Assembly (NCBI GenBank): GCA_019671005.1
Contig: CM033752.1
Location: 13,764,001 to 13,828,000, forward strand
Source of the DNA: Hibiscus mutabilis
Lineage: Eukaryota > Streptophyta > Magnoliopsida > Malvales > Malvaceae
Reading direction: 5' to 3'
DNA: 64,000 nt
Below, one piece after another: positions 1 through 11,440 of the stretch. The notes under the pieces are model-generated. The model had not been told where the DNA came from. It saw nothing but the letters and a program-made list of their open reading frames with translations, and searched no databases. The position numbers and the translations under genes were made by a program. Numbering within the stretch: the stretch's first letter is position 1; the number at the start of each line of letters is the position of its first letter.

Positions 1-867
1 GTAAGCGAAGACCAATCAGGTCGTGATGATGGGAAACTGACGTTGTATTTTTTGCCTCATTGGGACTTCAACATCTTAGTCGTTGTGGATACTGATTTAG
101 TGTTTTACAGAGCTCGTCCAGTAAAACAATATTATATTTGTAAACCCGCGATAAGGTAATTTCAATTTCTTCCCAGTCCACACCCTAAAACTCGACAGCC
201 TGAATATCTGCCAATAAAGATCAGGATAATTATTCTCAGATCAAGGCCCTTGGAGTACAAAATCATTTGGGTTTTCGATCAGTGCAATTATGATTACGTT
301 AAAGGTGTTAAAGCTATCGGTTACGAAATCTTTGATTCCAATGGTTGGACTTGGCATCGGGCGGGTGATTTGAAGTTACCATCCGACGAGTATTTCAAGT
401 GGAATTCATACACAATATCTTTGTGTGGTTGGATGCATTGGCTAACACGGAGGGATGACAAGTATAGAATACTTGCCTTTGACCCTAAAACTTAGATTTG
501 AGATTCATTAACGGTGCCTGAGTCATGCAATTCTGGATTTTTTAGGTTGGTCAATCTCGACAAGCATGAAGGGAAGCTAGCAATAATGTCCATGAGATGA
601 GATATGGCTCGGTTGGAGATTTCGATGATGAGAAACTACACACAAAAGTTATGGAACAAAAAATATAGTATTGATCTTGTTGGTTGTATTGATGAAATCG
701 GCTATGGCAGGCCTATGGCATTTTACAACACCAATACTATTTTGATGCTTGTCGTCGATAGAGTAATGTTGTATAATGTGCAACATGGAAGCATTCCTCG
801 ATCCGTTTATGCTAACCACCCCATATTTTTATCTTATATTCTATCAGATTATGATCTGATTATATAA
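1..867 (+). pseudogene. F-box protein pseudogene (F-box-associated domain), 5'-truncated by window edge
   Basis: F-box proteins of this class recruit targets to SCF ubiquitin ligases through a C-terminal F-box-associated beta-propeller-like domain. Reading frame 1 can be followed through the whole segment. It shows the hallmarks of that domain: a strand ending in YICKPAIR followed by FQFLPSPHPKTRQ, then KIIWVFDQ and an EIFDSNGWTWHRAG block, a CGWMHWL motif, and a late block around MARLEISMMRNYTQ and WNKKYSIDL. The F-box itself would lie upstream, outside the window. Four in-frame stops break it: TAA at 157, TAG at 493, TGA at 499 and TGA at 598. There is no frameshift, so decay was by point mutation only. 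A terminal TAA follows at 865. The family call is from recognised motifs; no function is expected of this copy. Confidence 0.8.
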
Positions 868-1161
868 TGTGATCCTATTTTTTTTGTTTACTTCGTTATA
901 ACTATACTTTTTACGAATATTGTATTTATGTTGTGTCTAGGGATTATATGATAAGATTGCATGTTACTTCAGAGTGAATGCGATAAGAGTTAATGTTCTT
1001 AATTTAATTATTTGATTTATAAGAGATCTTCCATTTTTAAAAAATTAATAGGATTATTTAATTTTATAAATTTTAATACTATTAGATTTATTTTATTATT
1101 TACGTTTTTTATTGGATAAATGGACCAAAGTGATAAAAATTAACATCTAAACATATTATAT
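868..1161. other. AT-rich spacer, no gene seen
   Basis: AT-rich sequence between the F-box pseudogene and the left edge of Ty3 element B. I see no coding potential, RNA gene or obvious repeat. Confidence 0.5.
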
Positions 1162-2919
1162 TGTAACCCCCTCGACCCGGCCTAGTCGCAACACCGAACC
1201 GAGTGAGTTACAATAGGTTTACCAAAGTAAACTAAGAAGATAAAACCCGAAACTCGGCCATTTTTATCTCTTTTAACTTATCTAAATGCATAATTGTAAA
1301 CCTACATGTACATACTAATCTTTGGTGAAAACCCAACTCAATCGGGTGTCGAATTGATATCCAATTGATCATATTTGAGATTTAGGGACCATTTTCTAAT
1401 TTTCAAAAACTACAAGGTATAAACTCACTTTTATATTACCAACCTTTAATTAAGCATGTTTCATGCTCACATGCTAAAAATCAAGTCAAAAAGATCACCC
1501 AATCACATTTAATTGCATCCACAACATTCAGGGACCAAAACGTAAGAAAACAAAACTTCAAAAGATTCCAAAATAACCAATTTAACTACCACCGTATCGG
1601 TACGGAAAAGGGTGTTTTGATACGCCTTCCTTGTTTTAAAACCCCAAAATTCCAGTACTCAATTTCTGTTTCGATACGCCCCCGCATATTGAAACGCCCT
1701 TCAAGAAAACATTGTACCGTATCGAAACGCTTCCCCGAGTACCAAAACACTAGCCAAAATTTCCTAGACCTATTTCGAAACGGTTTCCTGCGTACCGGTA
1801 TGCTAATCCTGAAATGGCTTACTCGTACCGAAATAGGAACACCCATACCGGTACTCCTAGACCCGAAATGCCCATTTTTGCTGGTTTAACATGCTTTTCA
1901 ACATACCAAAACATCCTAACATGCCCCTAACACACAGCTAACATATTTGAGGATCAAACCACATCAAAACAACCTAATCTAAACATCCATTCAAGGCATT
2001 ATATTTCAAATGGAAATCTAGAGGCATGCTTCCTAGAAACCAATCAAGCAAAGCATGAGCTTCAAACCATCACCAAAAACAATCATTAATGGCCTTTTAC
2101 AAACTAAGAGCAACAAAATAAACTTGCTCAAACAGGGAGTTTAACCAAATATCTCCCAAAACAACAACAGAACCCCCATTGCCCTTATTACTTATAGTCT
2201 ATAGCAAAAACATACTTTGGCTATCAAGTCTTGTTGTGATCCCTAGATTCCCGCTGCCTTCCAAGCTTTTAATTCTCTGCATTGATGGACAAGGAGAGCG
2301 TAAGCACACTATCATGCCTTAAAACCATTTTTTAATGCTTTTAATGCTTATTGAGGAGTGCTCAAAAACAACACACCATCAATGCATTAAAACCATTTTT
2401 TCAACATTACATTGAAATCCCATTTCAATCATTCTTTAAAACATTATCATGCCTTAAAAACCATGCACTTAACATCTTTAAAAACTAGCATATTAACCCA
2501 TATGCAACATGTATCATTAACCAATGGCAAATCCCATTGCTAAGCCTCAATTTAAGCCTTCCCATGCATAACAACCATATACAAAACTTAAAGAGTAAAA
2601 CATGTGTAAAGCATATTATACAACATAAACCTTTCAATGATACATCAACAATTATATTGGCTCACAAGTGATCATTAACCAAGTTCCTTTACAAAAATAG
2701 TTCATTGGATACACGAATTCTACAAGTGTTCTCTCGACACTTCAAGCCATCTCAACCAAAATAGTGATACAATCACAATCGTGGTACCTAAACAACCGAG
2801 TACACTTTCAACCCACGGGGACACCAACCCCTTACCTCAGTTAGATGCTTAATCCACTAACGGGAGTATACGGTACTGTATAACCACTTTACCATTAGGG
2901 TACTTGGATGGAGTTTTCG
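1162..2919 (-). repeat. Element B 3' LTR, U5-side part (left of the nested insertion)
   Basis: Starts TGTAACCCCCTCGACCCGG, the same end sequence as the 5' LTR at 22233. It aligns along its length with 22233-23959, up to the phrase gagttttcg, where element A is inserted. It carries a cluster of CGTATCGGTACG-like near-palindromes at about 1590-1865. Open frames here are LTR shadows. Confidence 0.88.
2915..2919. repeat. Target-site duplication of element A, left copy
   Basis: TTTCG immediately before the left LTR of A. The right copy at 15618-15622 reads TTTTG, one mismatch. The uninterrupted site in the other LTR of B (around 23956-23966) reads gagttttcggtacac, which is exactly what results when A plus one TSD copy is removed. 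Confidence 0.82.
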
Positions 2920-4645
2920 TGTAACACCCCAATTTTGGGCTTAGCGATTTTATGGTTTGTTAGACGGTCGGTGGATCATGTTAGAGATTCGAGTCAGATT
3001 CGAGACCGTATATTTTTTGGTGAGATAAAAATGTGGAAAATAGTTAAAAATCATCTTTTATTATATAATGATTTTTTGTGGAATCAATTTTAGAAAAAAA
3101 GAATTTGGAAATGTGATATTTTGGATTGGTGACCAAAATGCGATTTTTGAAAACTATTTTTAAAGGTGACTAAAATGAAAAGGGTCAAATTCTTAGAATC
3201 TTTAAGGAGATATTTTACCAAGGTTTTTATGATGATTTCTCCCTTAATGTAAGATATTTTAACATGTGTTTTAAAGATAATTAAGAAGGGATTTTAGTTA
3301 AAAAGTTAGTTAAGCTCATTAAAGAAAATTTACGCAGCTCTTTCTCTCAACTTTTCGCTCCACTCTCTCCTCAGCCAAACACTCAAGTTTTCTTCAAAAT
3401 CCAGAGGTGAGGAGTCTTTTAACTTGTTTTTTATGATTGGTAATGGTTTGATTAACACTGTTTTCGCAAAATCTCATTTAAATCTTGTGTTTTTCTTAGC
3501 TTTTGTCAAACCAATTGAGGGAGAAATCTCACAATAGGGGTAAGGACCGTGATCTCCTCTATTGTATGGTTCTTTACTAAAATTCCCAAGTATTTGATCC
3601 TTGATTTATAGTTTGGAAACTGATTTTAATGTTACATCAATGATTAATTGAGTTATTTTAGGAATATTGATGAGATATTATAATTTTCGAAGTGGATTTG
3701 TTTTTCCAGTGTTTGAGTTGGATTTAATATATGTTTTGGATTTATTTTGAAGTTGATAATTTGTTTTTATTAATAGAATCCTGAAACTCTTGAATCTCTA
3801 ATTAGTTAGGTTGTTAGATTGGGGTTTTGTGGTGATATTCGAGTTTAATATTTGCTGGAAGTAAAAGGATGTTAGGAAAGGGTTTTTGGATGTTCTTTGA
3901 TGTTAATTGAAGGCTTGAATTATTGTATTATGGCTGGGTTAAGTTTTGGAAACGTTTGATGGTGTTTTCGGCATGCTTTGGATGGTGTTTGAGTGGGCAT
4001 CTTGGGAGTTGCGGGAGATTGTTGTTAGGAAATGGTTTGAATGCATTTTAATGCATTTGCCCTCTAGTTTTATGTGTTTAAAACATCGGTTAATCAGGGT
4101 GACTAAGCCTGACGTGTTTGGTGGCTTGTCGAGAGCTTATTTCGCGTTGACAAGGAAGGCAAAGCGTATCGGTGACTGGAAACTGGTTTTAAATGCTTTA
4201 CAAAGGTTTGTAAAGGGTGTTGGGAGTTTAGGGTAAGCTTGAGAGACTTACCTAAGCTCAGAAGTAAGTTTCCCTTATTTTGCTCTGGAATATCAGCTTG
4301 GATATGAGCATGTTGTTTGCATGTTTTGGTAACAAACATGGTATGATTTTCTTACTGGTAATGCGTGATTTTGAGTACATACACAGGGGATTGGAAGTAT
4401 ATATTAAATGATATTGAGCATTGGTTTTCATTCCGGTTGGGAATGGTGTTATTGCATTGGCAATGAGATTTTGCTTGTGTTGTTTATGAGATGCATTGTA
4501 AAACAGTAAGTAAATGGTTTTTTAAATGATATATTGGCTATGTGACATGGAAAAAACAATCGGATATTGTTGGCATACCATAGGATTAAAAGTGCACTAT
4601 AAAATATGAACAAAATCGATCGTGGCCATGGGTCCTTGAGGTATG

Positions 4646-4836
4646 GCGGTTTAACTAGGCCACTCGGACTATTGGGACATCATTTGGGGCACGCGGTTTA
4701 ACTAGGCAACCCAAATTGATGGTGATCTTGTGGTTTAACTAGGCAAGAGTAAAATCTCGCGGTTTAACTAGGAGAGGGTTTCAAATCTTGCGGTTTAACT
4801 AGGCAAAGTTTGGGATATCATGCAGTTTAACTAGGC
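4646..4836 (+). repeat. Minisatellite in element A 5' LTR (GCGGTTTAACTAGGC units)
   Basis: Six copies of a core GCGGTTTAACTAGGC, spaced roughly 28-46 bp, with variable bases between. The same array recurs in the 3' LTR (13786-13965) and, expanded, in solo LTR D (41667-42010). It is absent from the LTRs of element B. Confidence 0.85.
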
Positions 4837-5738
4837 ATGGTATGAGAGATCCGTGTATCCGATATGTGTAAAGGATAAAGGTAGTCTATCCGGGTCACTA
4901 TAATTGCCAATATATGAAAAAGATCATGTGTTGATTCTTGTATTAAATGCTTTTGGATTTAAGCATGGTTTGATTAAAAAGCTTAGGATTTAAGCATGAG
5001 ATGTTAGTGATGTTATGATTATCATTATGTTTTGATTCGGTTAGACTCATGAGGAAGTGCTTTGTAAGTAAGCATGTTTTGGGAAAAGCAAGCATATATT
5101 TTTAAAAGATTGAAAATGCATCATTGTTTATGAGCATCCTCACTAAGCATGTGTGTTTATGCTCTCATTTTCCTAATGATGCAGAGCATTAAAGTTTGGG
5201 GCAGCAAAGGCAATGTTTGCAATGATCCAAGAGATAAACTACTTTGAGTATGAACTCAGTTTCTATTTCCGGTTAATAAGGCAATGTGTTCGCCAAGGTT
5301 TTGGGGGTTGTAATCTTGTTTCCTTATGGATTTTGAGTATAAATTCTATGCTGGTTTTTGTGCAGGTTTGATGTTGTTAAGCTTGATGTTGGAACTTGTT
5401 GTAGTTGTTGTGAATGGTGTCCTAGGTATGCATCTAGAGTTTCCTCGATGATTGCCTTGCTGTGATGGATTAAGCAAGTCTATTATGCTTTTTGGTGTGT
5501 GTTTTTATGTTGCCTATGTTGTGAATGGTTTAATGGTGCATTTTGAGACGTTTGGTAAAGTGTTTAGGAAACATGCCTTTAGAATATCTTCGAATAGGTG
5601 GAAGCCTTTTTGGGTTGCTGAGCTTATGATGTTTAGGATGCTTTTGCATCTTAGATAGTGTGGTATGGAAGTTTATGGCTTGGTGAAGTGGCTTACTTTT
5701 GAAATAAGTTTGTTAAACCAGCCAATTGTGACCATTCA

Positions 5739-6085
5739 GGTCCAGGCGTATCAGTATGGAAGTATACGTATTGGTACGGGAAGCCATTTCAGGCTTGTGG
5801 TACAAGTACGCAAGCTAGGCATTGCGATACGGAAGAGTATAATCGAAGCCGCGTACTGATACAGGGTTCACGTATCGGAACAAGTAGTCTAAGTTTGGCT
5901 TGGGGGATCGGTACACGGGTTTGAAGATCGGTACGGGGCCTTGGTTTTGGTAAGGCGTATCGGTACGCAAGAGTCGTACCGGTACGCAAGAGTCGTACCG
6001 GTACGGGGTATGGCTACTGGAATCTTTGGAAGTTCAAATGTAAAGGGTGTACCGATACTCGAATTGGAGTACCGATACCCATGGC
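5739..6085 (+). repeat. Cluster of GTATCGGTAC/GTACCGGTAC near-palindromes in LTR A
   Basis: About a dozen variants of the inverted motif CGTAYCGRTACG (for example cgtatcggtacgcaagagtc, gtaccggtacgggg, gtaccgataccc), followed by a ctactggaa block near 6013. Related clusters occur in every other Ty3 LTR of this window and in the copia LTRs. Role unknown; the upstream (U3-like) position suggests cis-regulation (inference). Confidence 0.75.
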
Positions 6086-6507
6086 AGTTAAGTTAGTTAA
6101 ATTCTTTAATAAAGTTTTGTTTTCTTCCGTTTTAGTCCCTGAATCGTGTTTTGTCAATTATTTAAGCATGGATGATCGTTGAGGTTGAAATTTGGCTTAT
6201 AAGCATGGAATGAACCTAATTTAAGGTTGGTAACTTAAAAAGTGGAAAAACCTTTTAATTTGCTAAATTTACGTTTTGGTCCCTAAGTAGAATTGTGGCC
6301 AATTGGATATCATTATGACACCCAATTGGGATGAGTGCTCACCTTTGAACAATATGATCATGTAGGATAACGTTATGCATCTAGATAAGATAAAAGAAAA
6401 AAATAGGCGAGTTTTAGGTTTAATGATTCTAGTTTACTTCGGTAAACCTAATATAGCTTGCTCGATTCGGTCTTGCGACTAGGCCGGGTCGAGGCGGTTA
6501 CATTTGT

Positions 6508-6519
6508 TGGTATCAGAGC
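6508..6519 (+). other. Primer-binding site of element A (initiator tRNA-Met type)
   Basis: TGGTATCAGAGC, five bases after the LTR end, the standard sequence complementary to the 3' end of plant initiator tRNA-Met used to prime minus-strand DNA synthesis. Confidence 0.9.
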
Positions 6520-6568
6520 CAAGTTTGCGAAAAGTTGGGATGTTGTTTCTTGTTTAGCTGATGTTGTT

Positions 6569-8129
6569 TGATAAGTGTTCAAAAGTACTATTTTTCTTAC
6601 CCTTTTTACTCATATTATTGTTAGACTTAGGCTCATATTAGTTGCATAGATTAGCCATTCATGCATTAATCCATGTTTCCTTCAATCGTTGAGCTTGATT
6701 ACATAACTTGGTGATTTTTGTGGAAATAGATGCTGCTTTGGTGTGTTTTTGTGTGTGTATGTGCAGGATCACTTGCCAAAGCAATGCCGAGCTAGTTGCC
6801 AGGGCAATGCATGAAGGATATGCCGAGCTAGTTGCCGAGGCGGTGCATGAAGGAGACGCAGAGCAGTTGCCATGGCATTTGTTGACAAAGACCAAAAGCA
6901 ATATGGATGTCGAAATTCATGATTTTACAAGCCCAAGATGACATGGAGCAAGGTCCAAGCCCAAAGGAATTTGATTGCCATGCAGAGAGATTAAAGAAGA
7001 ATTAAATTCCAAGAGGATAGGAGAAGTTCTAATAGGAATAAAATTATAATAAAGAATTATATTCTTTAAAGATAATTTAATTCCAACTCAAACTCCTCCT
7101 CAAAAGAAGGACTTTGGCCTAGCCCTATAAATATCAAGGAGATTTCGACAATTCAAGAGGGAGAGCAAGAGGGAATTTCGACAACTCCAAGAGAGGAAGC
7201 AAGGGGAATTTTCGGCAAGCATCTAGGGCAAGGGATTTTCGACAAGCTTCATCTTTTCTTCCTTGTTCGATTGGGTTCATGCTAGGGATTGTTTATCTTG
7301 TGTTTCTTTGGAACCTAGCCATGAACTAAACTTACTTGGCTATGGTTATTGTGTTTTGTGGTTGTGAGAAACTATTGGTTTTTGTTTAGGTAATAAGAGT
7401 TTGCACTTTTCTATTTCAAGGTTTATTCATTCTTGATTCTTATTATTGTTTATGAGTGAATTGGGAGAGGATCTCGTGATTTCATCCATTTATCTAATAT
7501 CGGGAGAGTTAGATTCAAGAAACGAATGAATATGATCTTTATTCAATCCAATGATGGTGAAGATTAATCCGGCTTAGGAATAAGTTAAGGATTTCAACGG
7601 CTAAGAGAGGAGCGCAAGATTGGTTGTTGTTCACCCTTGATTCACGCAGAGGATGTATTATCAAGGCATGCACAAATAGCTAGAGTTTCGACTTAGGGAT
7701 AAGAAGAAACCATTGAAGAACGCTCCGCCGAACCTTGAAGTTGCTGCCCGATCGCCCAAGTAGTTGCCCAACTAGTCGCCCGAGGCAACCATCAATTAGT
7801 TGCCAAGGCAACCCCGTCGTGCAAGTTGCCACGGCAATCGAGTTGCCCGTGCACTCTTTTACCAAGACAATCCAATCAGCTATCACACCTCAACTCACGA
7901 TAACCTAGCCTATCTCTCTCATTCGAATTCATCTTTTCTTTTACTTAATTGCTTTCTAGATTAGTTATTAGTTAAAACTTCTATAATCCTTCACTTGTGT
8001 TTTTACTTTTTACAGTGCAAGAGACTAGATTCTTGAAGTGGCACCAATCCCTGTGGAGACGATATCTTTTATACTATAACTTGCGACGTGTATACTTGCA
8101 CAATTGCGTAGCACTTATTACGCGCAACA
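6569..8129 (+). mobile_element. Solo LTR C of the Athila-like family, inserted in element A leader
   Basis: Starts TGATAAGTGTTC and ends GCGCAACA, flanked by a perfect 5-bp duplication TTGTT (6564-6568 and 8130-8134). It is homologous, in opposite plus-strand orientation, to the two LTRs of element E (33980-35495 and 38382-39899). It has the same TTGCCNNGGCAA palindromes (around 6794-6880 and 7770-7850). There is no internal region, so it is the product of LTR-LTR recombination (inference). It lies between the PBS and gag of A and so disrupts A's leader. Confidence 0.92.
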
Positions 8130-8302
8130 TTGTTGAACTGCACGGTGATTGTGTATATGTCCGATGACTATTTGACGTATTGTTGGGGTTGGATTGGGGA
8201 CACGTTGCCTATTACTGAGGATTTTAAATGCGTTTTAAAGTAAACTAGGATCCTTTGCTTGATGTTGGCCTAACTCTAGTGTGTTTTGATGCGTTTGTTA
8301 GC

Positions 8303-9428
8303 ATGGCCCGATGTGAGACACGGTCTATGGCTAATACTTTGGGGTTGGGCAGAATGATGAGACAGGGAGAATCTCCCTCATGTTTTACCTACTCCTCCTC
8401 TCGTGGTTCCTCCAGTTGATGTTGGGGCGGGTGAAGCACCCCAAGTTCCAGTATATGGTGATTTGACTTCGTTAGTACAGGCGATAACGGGAGATTTTCA
8501 AGCAGCGATGGTTGTAGTGTAGGCACAAGCATCGGCACCTACTATGGTGGCAAATCAAGGTTTACCCATAGAGCGTTTGAGAAGTTTGGGAGGTGTGTAG
8601 TTTCAAGGTTTGAGCCTTGAGGCAGCCGAAGGTTGGCTAGAAAAGACGATCTGTATTATAGATCAGATGGGAAGCAACTAGGAGCGTAAGTTGGGTTGCA
8701 CTGTATCTCTGTTGCAAAGGAATGCATACCATTGGTGGGTGACCACTATTCCTGGTGTTCCTAAGGCAGATGTTACTTAGGAGTTCTTTTGGAGGGATTT
8801 CAAGAGGAAGTACCTTGGTGCTCCGTACTTGGATATGAAGAAGTGCAAGTTTATGTCGCTATCTCAGGGAAGTATGTTTGTTGCTGAATACGAGGTAAAT
8901 TTGTCCTGTTGAGTTAGTATGCTCTCGAGTTAGTTCCAGATGAACAACAGAGATGTGATAGGTTTCGTTATGGACTTGTAAAGAACATTAAGACGTACCT
9001 CTTGGCCGCAGATTACAAAGATTTTGATGTGTTGGTCAATCAGGCAAAGGATATCGAGCAGTCCTTGGGTGCACCAGTTCAGGCCGTAGGTGCGAACTTG
9101 GGTAAAAGAGTAACAGACTCTAGCTATTATGGGAGGCAGAATAAGAGATTCAGGGACAAGAGGCATAAGCCAGATCATATACGTGGTGGTGGAGTTAGCC
9201 GGGGTGCTCAGGTAGCTCGTGTGACACCAGAGTGTGAGCGATGTGGTAGGCACTAGTGGGTATGTGTTGGGGTAATACTAGAACCTGTTGGATTTGTGGA
9301 TCATCTGATCACCTAAAGCGTGATTGACCTCGGGCTGCGAGAGATGTACCAGTATAAGTTGCTGCACTGGCTAGGGCCGAGGCCATGGCAGTGGTAATTT
9401 TTAGAGGCGAAAGGATGGTCAAAGGGGT
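8303..9428 (+). pseudogene. Element A Gag remnant
   Basis: Capsid/nucleocapsid polyprotein region of a Ty3 element. Translated pieces resemble the retrotransposon Gag domain: a WLEKT...IDQMG stretch near 8635, NAYHWWVTTIPG near 8723, and FFWRDFKRKYLG near 8783. These are followed by LVPDEQQRCDRFRYGL and a basic linker (8930-9256). A CCHC zinc knuckle lies at 9286-9327, CWICGSSDHLKRD, whose final Cys codon is a TGA stop at 9325. Numerous stops and frame changes break the frame, so no long open frame survives. It precedes the protease, as usual for the clade. Confidence 0.75.
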
Positions 9429-10019
9429 ATGGCTCATGTTGCAGCAGTGAGACCTGAAGGTGGTGGACCAGCTCGGGTCTTAACTCACCGTAAGGGTCGT
9501 AATGACACAGATGTGATCACATGTACTTTTACTTTGCAATCCTTGTCATTGTTATCCTTGATTGATTCGGGGTCTACGCATTCATTTATCTTGAGTGAAC
9601 AAGCATCTTTGCTGAATGTTCCTGTTGAGATCTTAGATGTTGGTATGTTGGTTACAAGTTCTTTTGGGGAGTCAATTACAACAAGAAGGCTGTATCGACG
9701 ATGTCCCTTGGTGGTGCAATGTCATAAGTTTGCCGCAGATCTGATGGAATTGCCATTCCATGGTTTTGATGTCATTTTGGGTATGGATTGGTTGGATGAG
9801 CATAGAGCTATTGTGGATTGTGAGTCCAAGAGGATTTTCTTGAGGCTTCGACAACTATGAGGTTCTGGTGGTTGGCGAGAATGTTAAGTTCCTGTCCAAT
9901 GTGGTTTCGGCTGTTAGAGCGGAGAAAATGATGTTTAATGGCTGCCAAGCTTATTTGGCTATTGTTATGAATCTGAAAGCCAAGGGTGTTCGGGTGCAGG
10001 ACATTCAGACTGTTTGTGA
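9429..10019 (+). pseudogene. Element A aspartic protease domain
   Basis: Retroviral-type aspartic protease that would release Gag and Pol products. The active-site motif LIDSGSTHSF is present, with the catalytic Asp codon at 9564-9566, and the second conserved block FDVILGMDWL lies at about 9766-9795. The frame from 9429 ends at a TGA near 9858; homology resumes in another frame from 9868 (VLVVGENVKFLSN), so a frameshift separates the protease from RT. The active site is intact here, unlike the copy in element B. Confidence 0.82.
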
Positions 10020-11440
10020 CTTTTCTGAGGTTTTTCCTGAGGATTTGTCGGGTTTGCCTCTGAATAGAGAGGTGGAGATTTTGTATTGAGACATACGACG
10101 GTACAATACCGGTGTCCATTGCTCCTTATAGGATGGCACCGAAATAATTGAAGGAGTTAAATTCACAACTTCAGGAGTTGTTGGATCATGGGTTTATTCG
10201 ACCAAGTGTTTCTCCGTGGGGTGCATTTGTTCTCTTCGTGAAAAAGAAAGATGGCATGATGCATATGTTCATTGATTATAGTCGGTTGAACAAGTTGATG
10301 GTAAAGAACAGGTACCCGTTACCGTGAATTAATGATTTGTTCGATCAGTTTCGTGGAGCAGTGGTATTTTCCAAGATAGATTTAAGATTGGGGTATTAAC
10401 AGTTGAAGGTTAAGGATGTGGATGTGCATAAGATCGCATTCCGTACGAGGTATAGGCATTATGAGTTTCTGGTCATGCCCTTCAGCTTGACAAATGCCCC
10501 GGCTGCGTTTATGGATATGATGAATAGAGTGTTCCATGAGTATCTTGATCAGTTTGTGGTGGTGTTCATAGATGATATTCTCATGTACTCTCGTACAGAG
10601 GAAGAGCATGTTTAGCATTTGCGGATAGTGTTGCAAGTGTTGAAGGATAAACAGTTGTACACTAAGTTGAGCAAGTGTGAGTTTTGGCTTAAGAAAGTGA
10701 CATTCCTAGGTCAAGTGGTGTCCGCGGAGGGTATTCGCCTTGATCCACAGAAGATTGAGTCTATTCTCAATTGGAAGCCATATAAGTCAGTATCGAAGGT
10801 GCGGAGTTTTCTTGGGTTAGCTGGTTATTATTGCCGTTTTGTTGAGGGGTTTTCGAGTATTGCAGCTCCATTAACCAAGTTGTTATAGAAGAATGTTTCG
10901 TATGTGTGGACGGAGAAGCAGCAGCACAATTTTGAGAAGTTAAAGGAAGTGATGACACACGCTCCTATGTTGATTCAGCCTGAGTCTGGGAAGGAGTTTG
11001 TGGTTTATAGTGATGAGTCGTATGTTGGCTTGGGTTGTCTGCTGATGCAGGACGAGAAGGTTGTGGCCTTCGCATCGAGGCAGTTGAAAGTCCATGAGCG
11101 CAATTATACAACTCATGATTTGGAGCTTGCGGTTGTGGTTTTTGCTTTGAAAATTTGGCGGCATTACCTCTATGGTGAGAAGTGTATGATCTTTACGGAT
11201 CACGAGAGCTTGAAGTATTTGATGTCCCAGAAAGATTTGAATCTTAGGCAACGTAGATGGTTGGAGTTGCTTAAGGATTACAACTTGACCATTGAGTATC
11301 ATCATGGTAAAGCCAATGTAGTGGCAGATGCATTAAGTCGTAATGTTGCGGTTAAGCTCCGAGCTATGTTTGCAAGGTTGAGTGTGATGCGGGAAGGTGG
11401 TTTGCTGGTGGAGTTGCAAGTCAAGCCTACATTATCATAG
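10020..11440 (+). pseudogene. Element A reverse transcriptase and RNase H
   Basis: The RT copies the element RNA and RNase H removes the template strand. The N-terminal EVFPEDLSGLPL is near 10027. The palm motifs LVMPFSLTNAPAAF and VVVFIDDIL (FIDD catalytic pair 10565-10576) are in place. RNase H follows with YSDESYVGLG, HDLELAVVVFALK, FTDHESLKYL and ANVVADALSR, so the acidic residues look retained. The domain is broken by in-frame stops at 10145 (TAA), 10325 (TGA), 10397 (TAA), 10613 (TAG) and 10886 (TAG), plus a TGA at 10087 and a TAG at 11438. Several of these are explicable as C-to-T changes when compared with the sister element B. Confidence 0.88.

Larger units (their letters stand above)
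2920..6502 (+). repeat. Element A 5' LTR (3,583 bp)
   Basis: Begins TGTAACACCCC and ends GCGGTTACA directly before the PBS region. It holds a six-copy minisatellite (4646-4836) and a cluster of CGTATCGGTACG-like near-palindromes (5739-6085). The 3' LTR matches it except for a block of roughly 860 bp, about 3459-4315, that is missing there. Short open frames inside are not genes. Confidence 0.9.

Noticed and set aside
1586..1889. Overlapping 86-90-codon frames on both strands
   Set aside because: They lie entirely inside the LTR of element B, on the near-palindrome cluster; the same region in other LTRs is not open.
3946..4339. Frames of 78-96 codons in the 5' LTR of A
   Set aside because: LTR sequence that is deleted in the 3' LTR; no domain and no conservation between LTRs.
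4646..4836. Regularly spaced repeats that could be taken for a CRISPR array
   Set aside because: Plant LTR context, short degenerate units and similar spacers; this is a minisatellite.
6508..6520. tRNA-like sequence TGGTATCAGAGCC (also complemented at 22216 and 47575, and shortened at 48053)
   Set aside because: These are primer-binding sites; no tRNA cloverleaf surrounds them.
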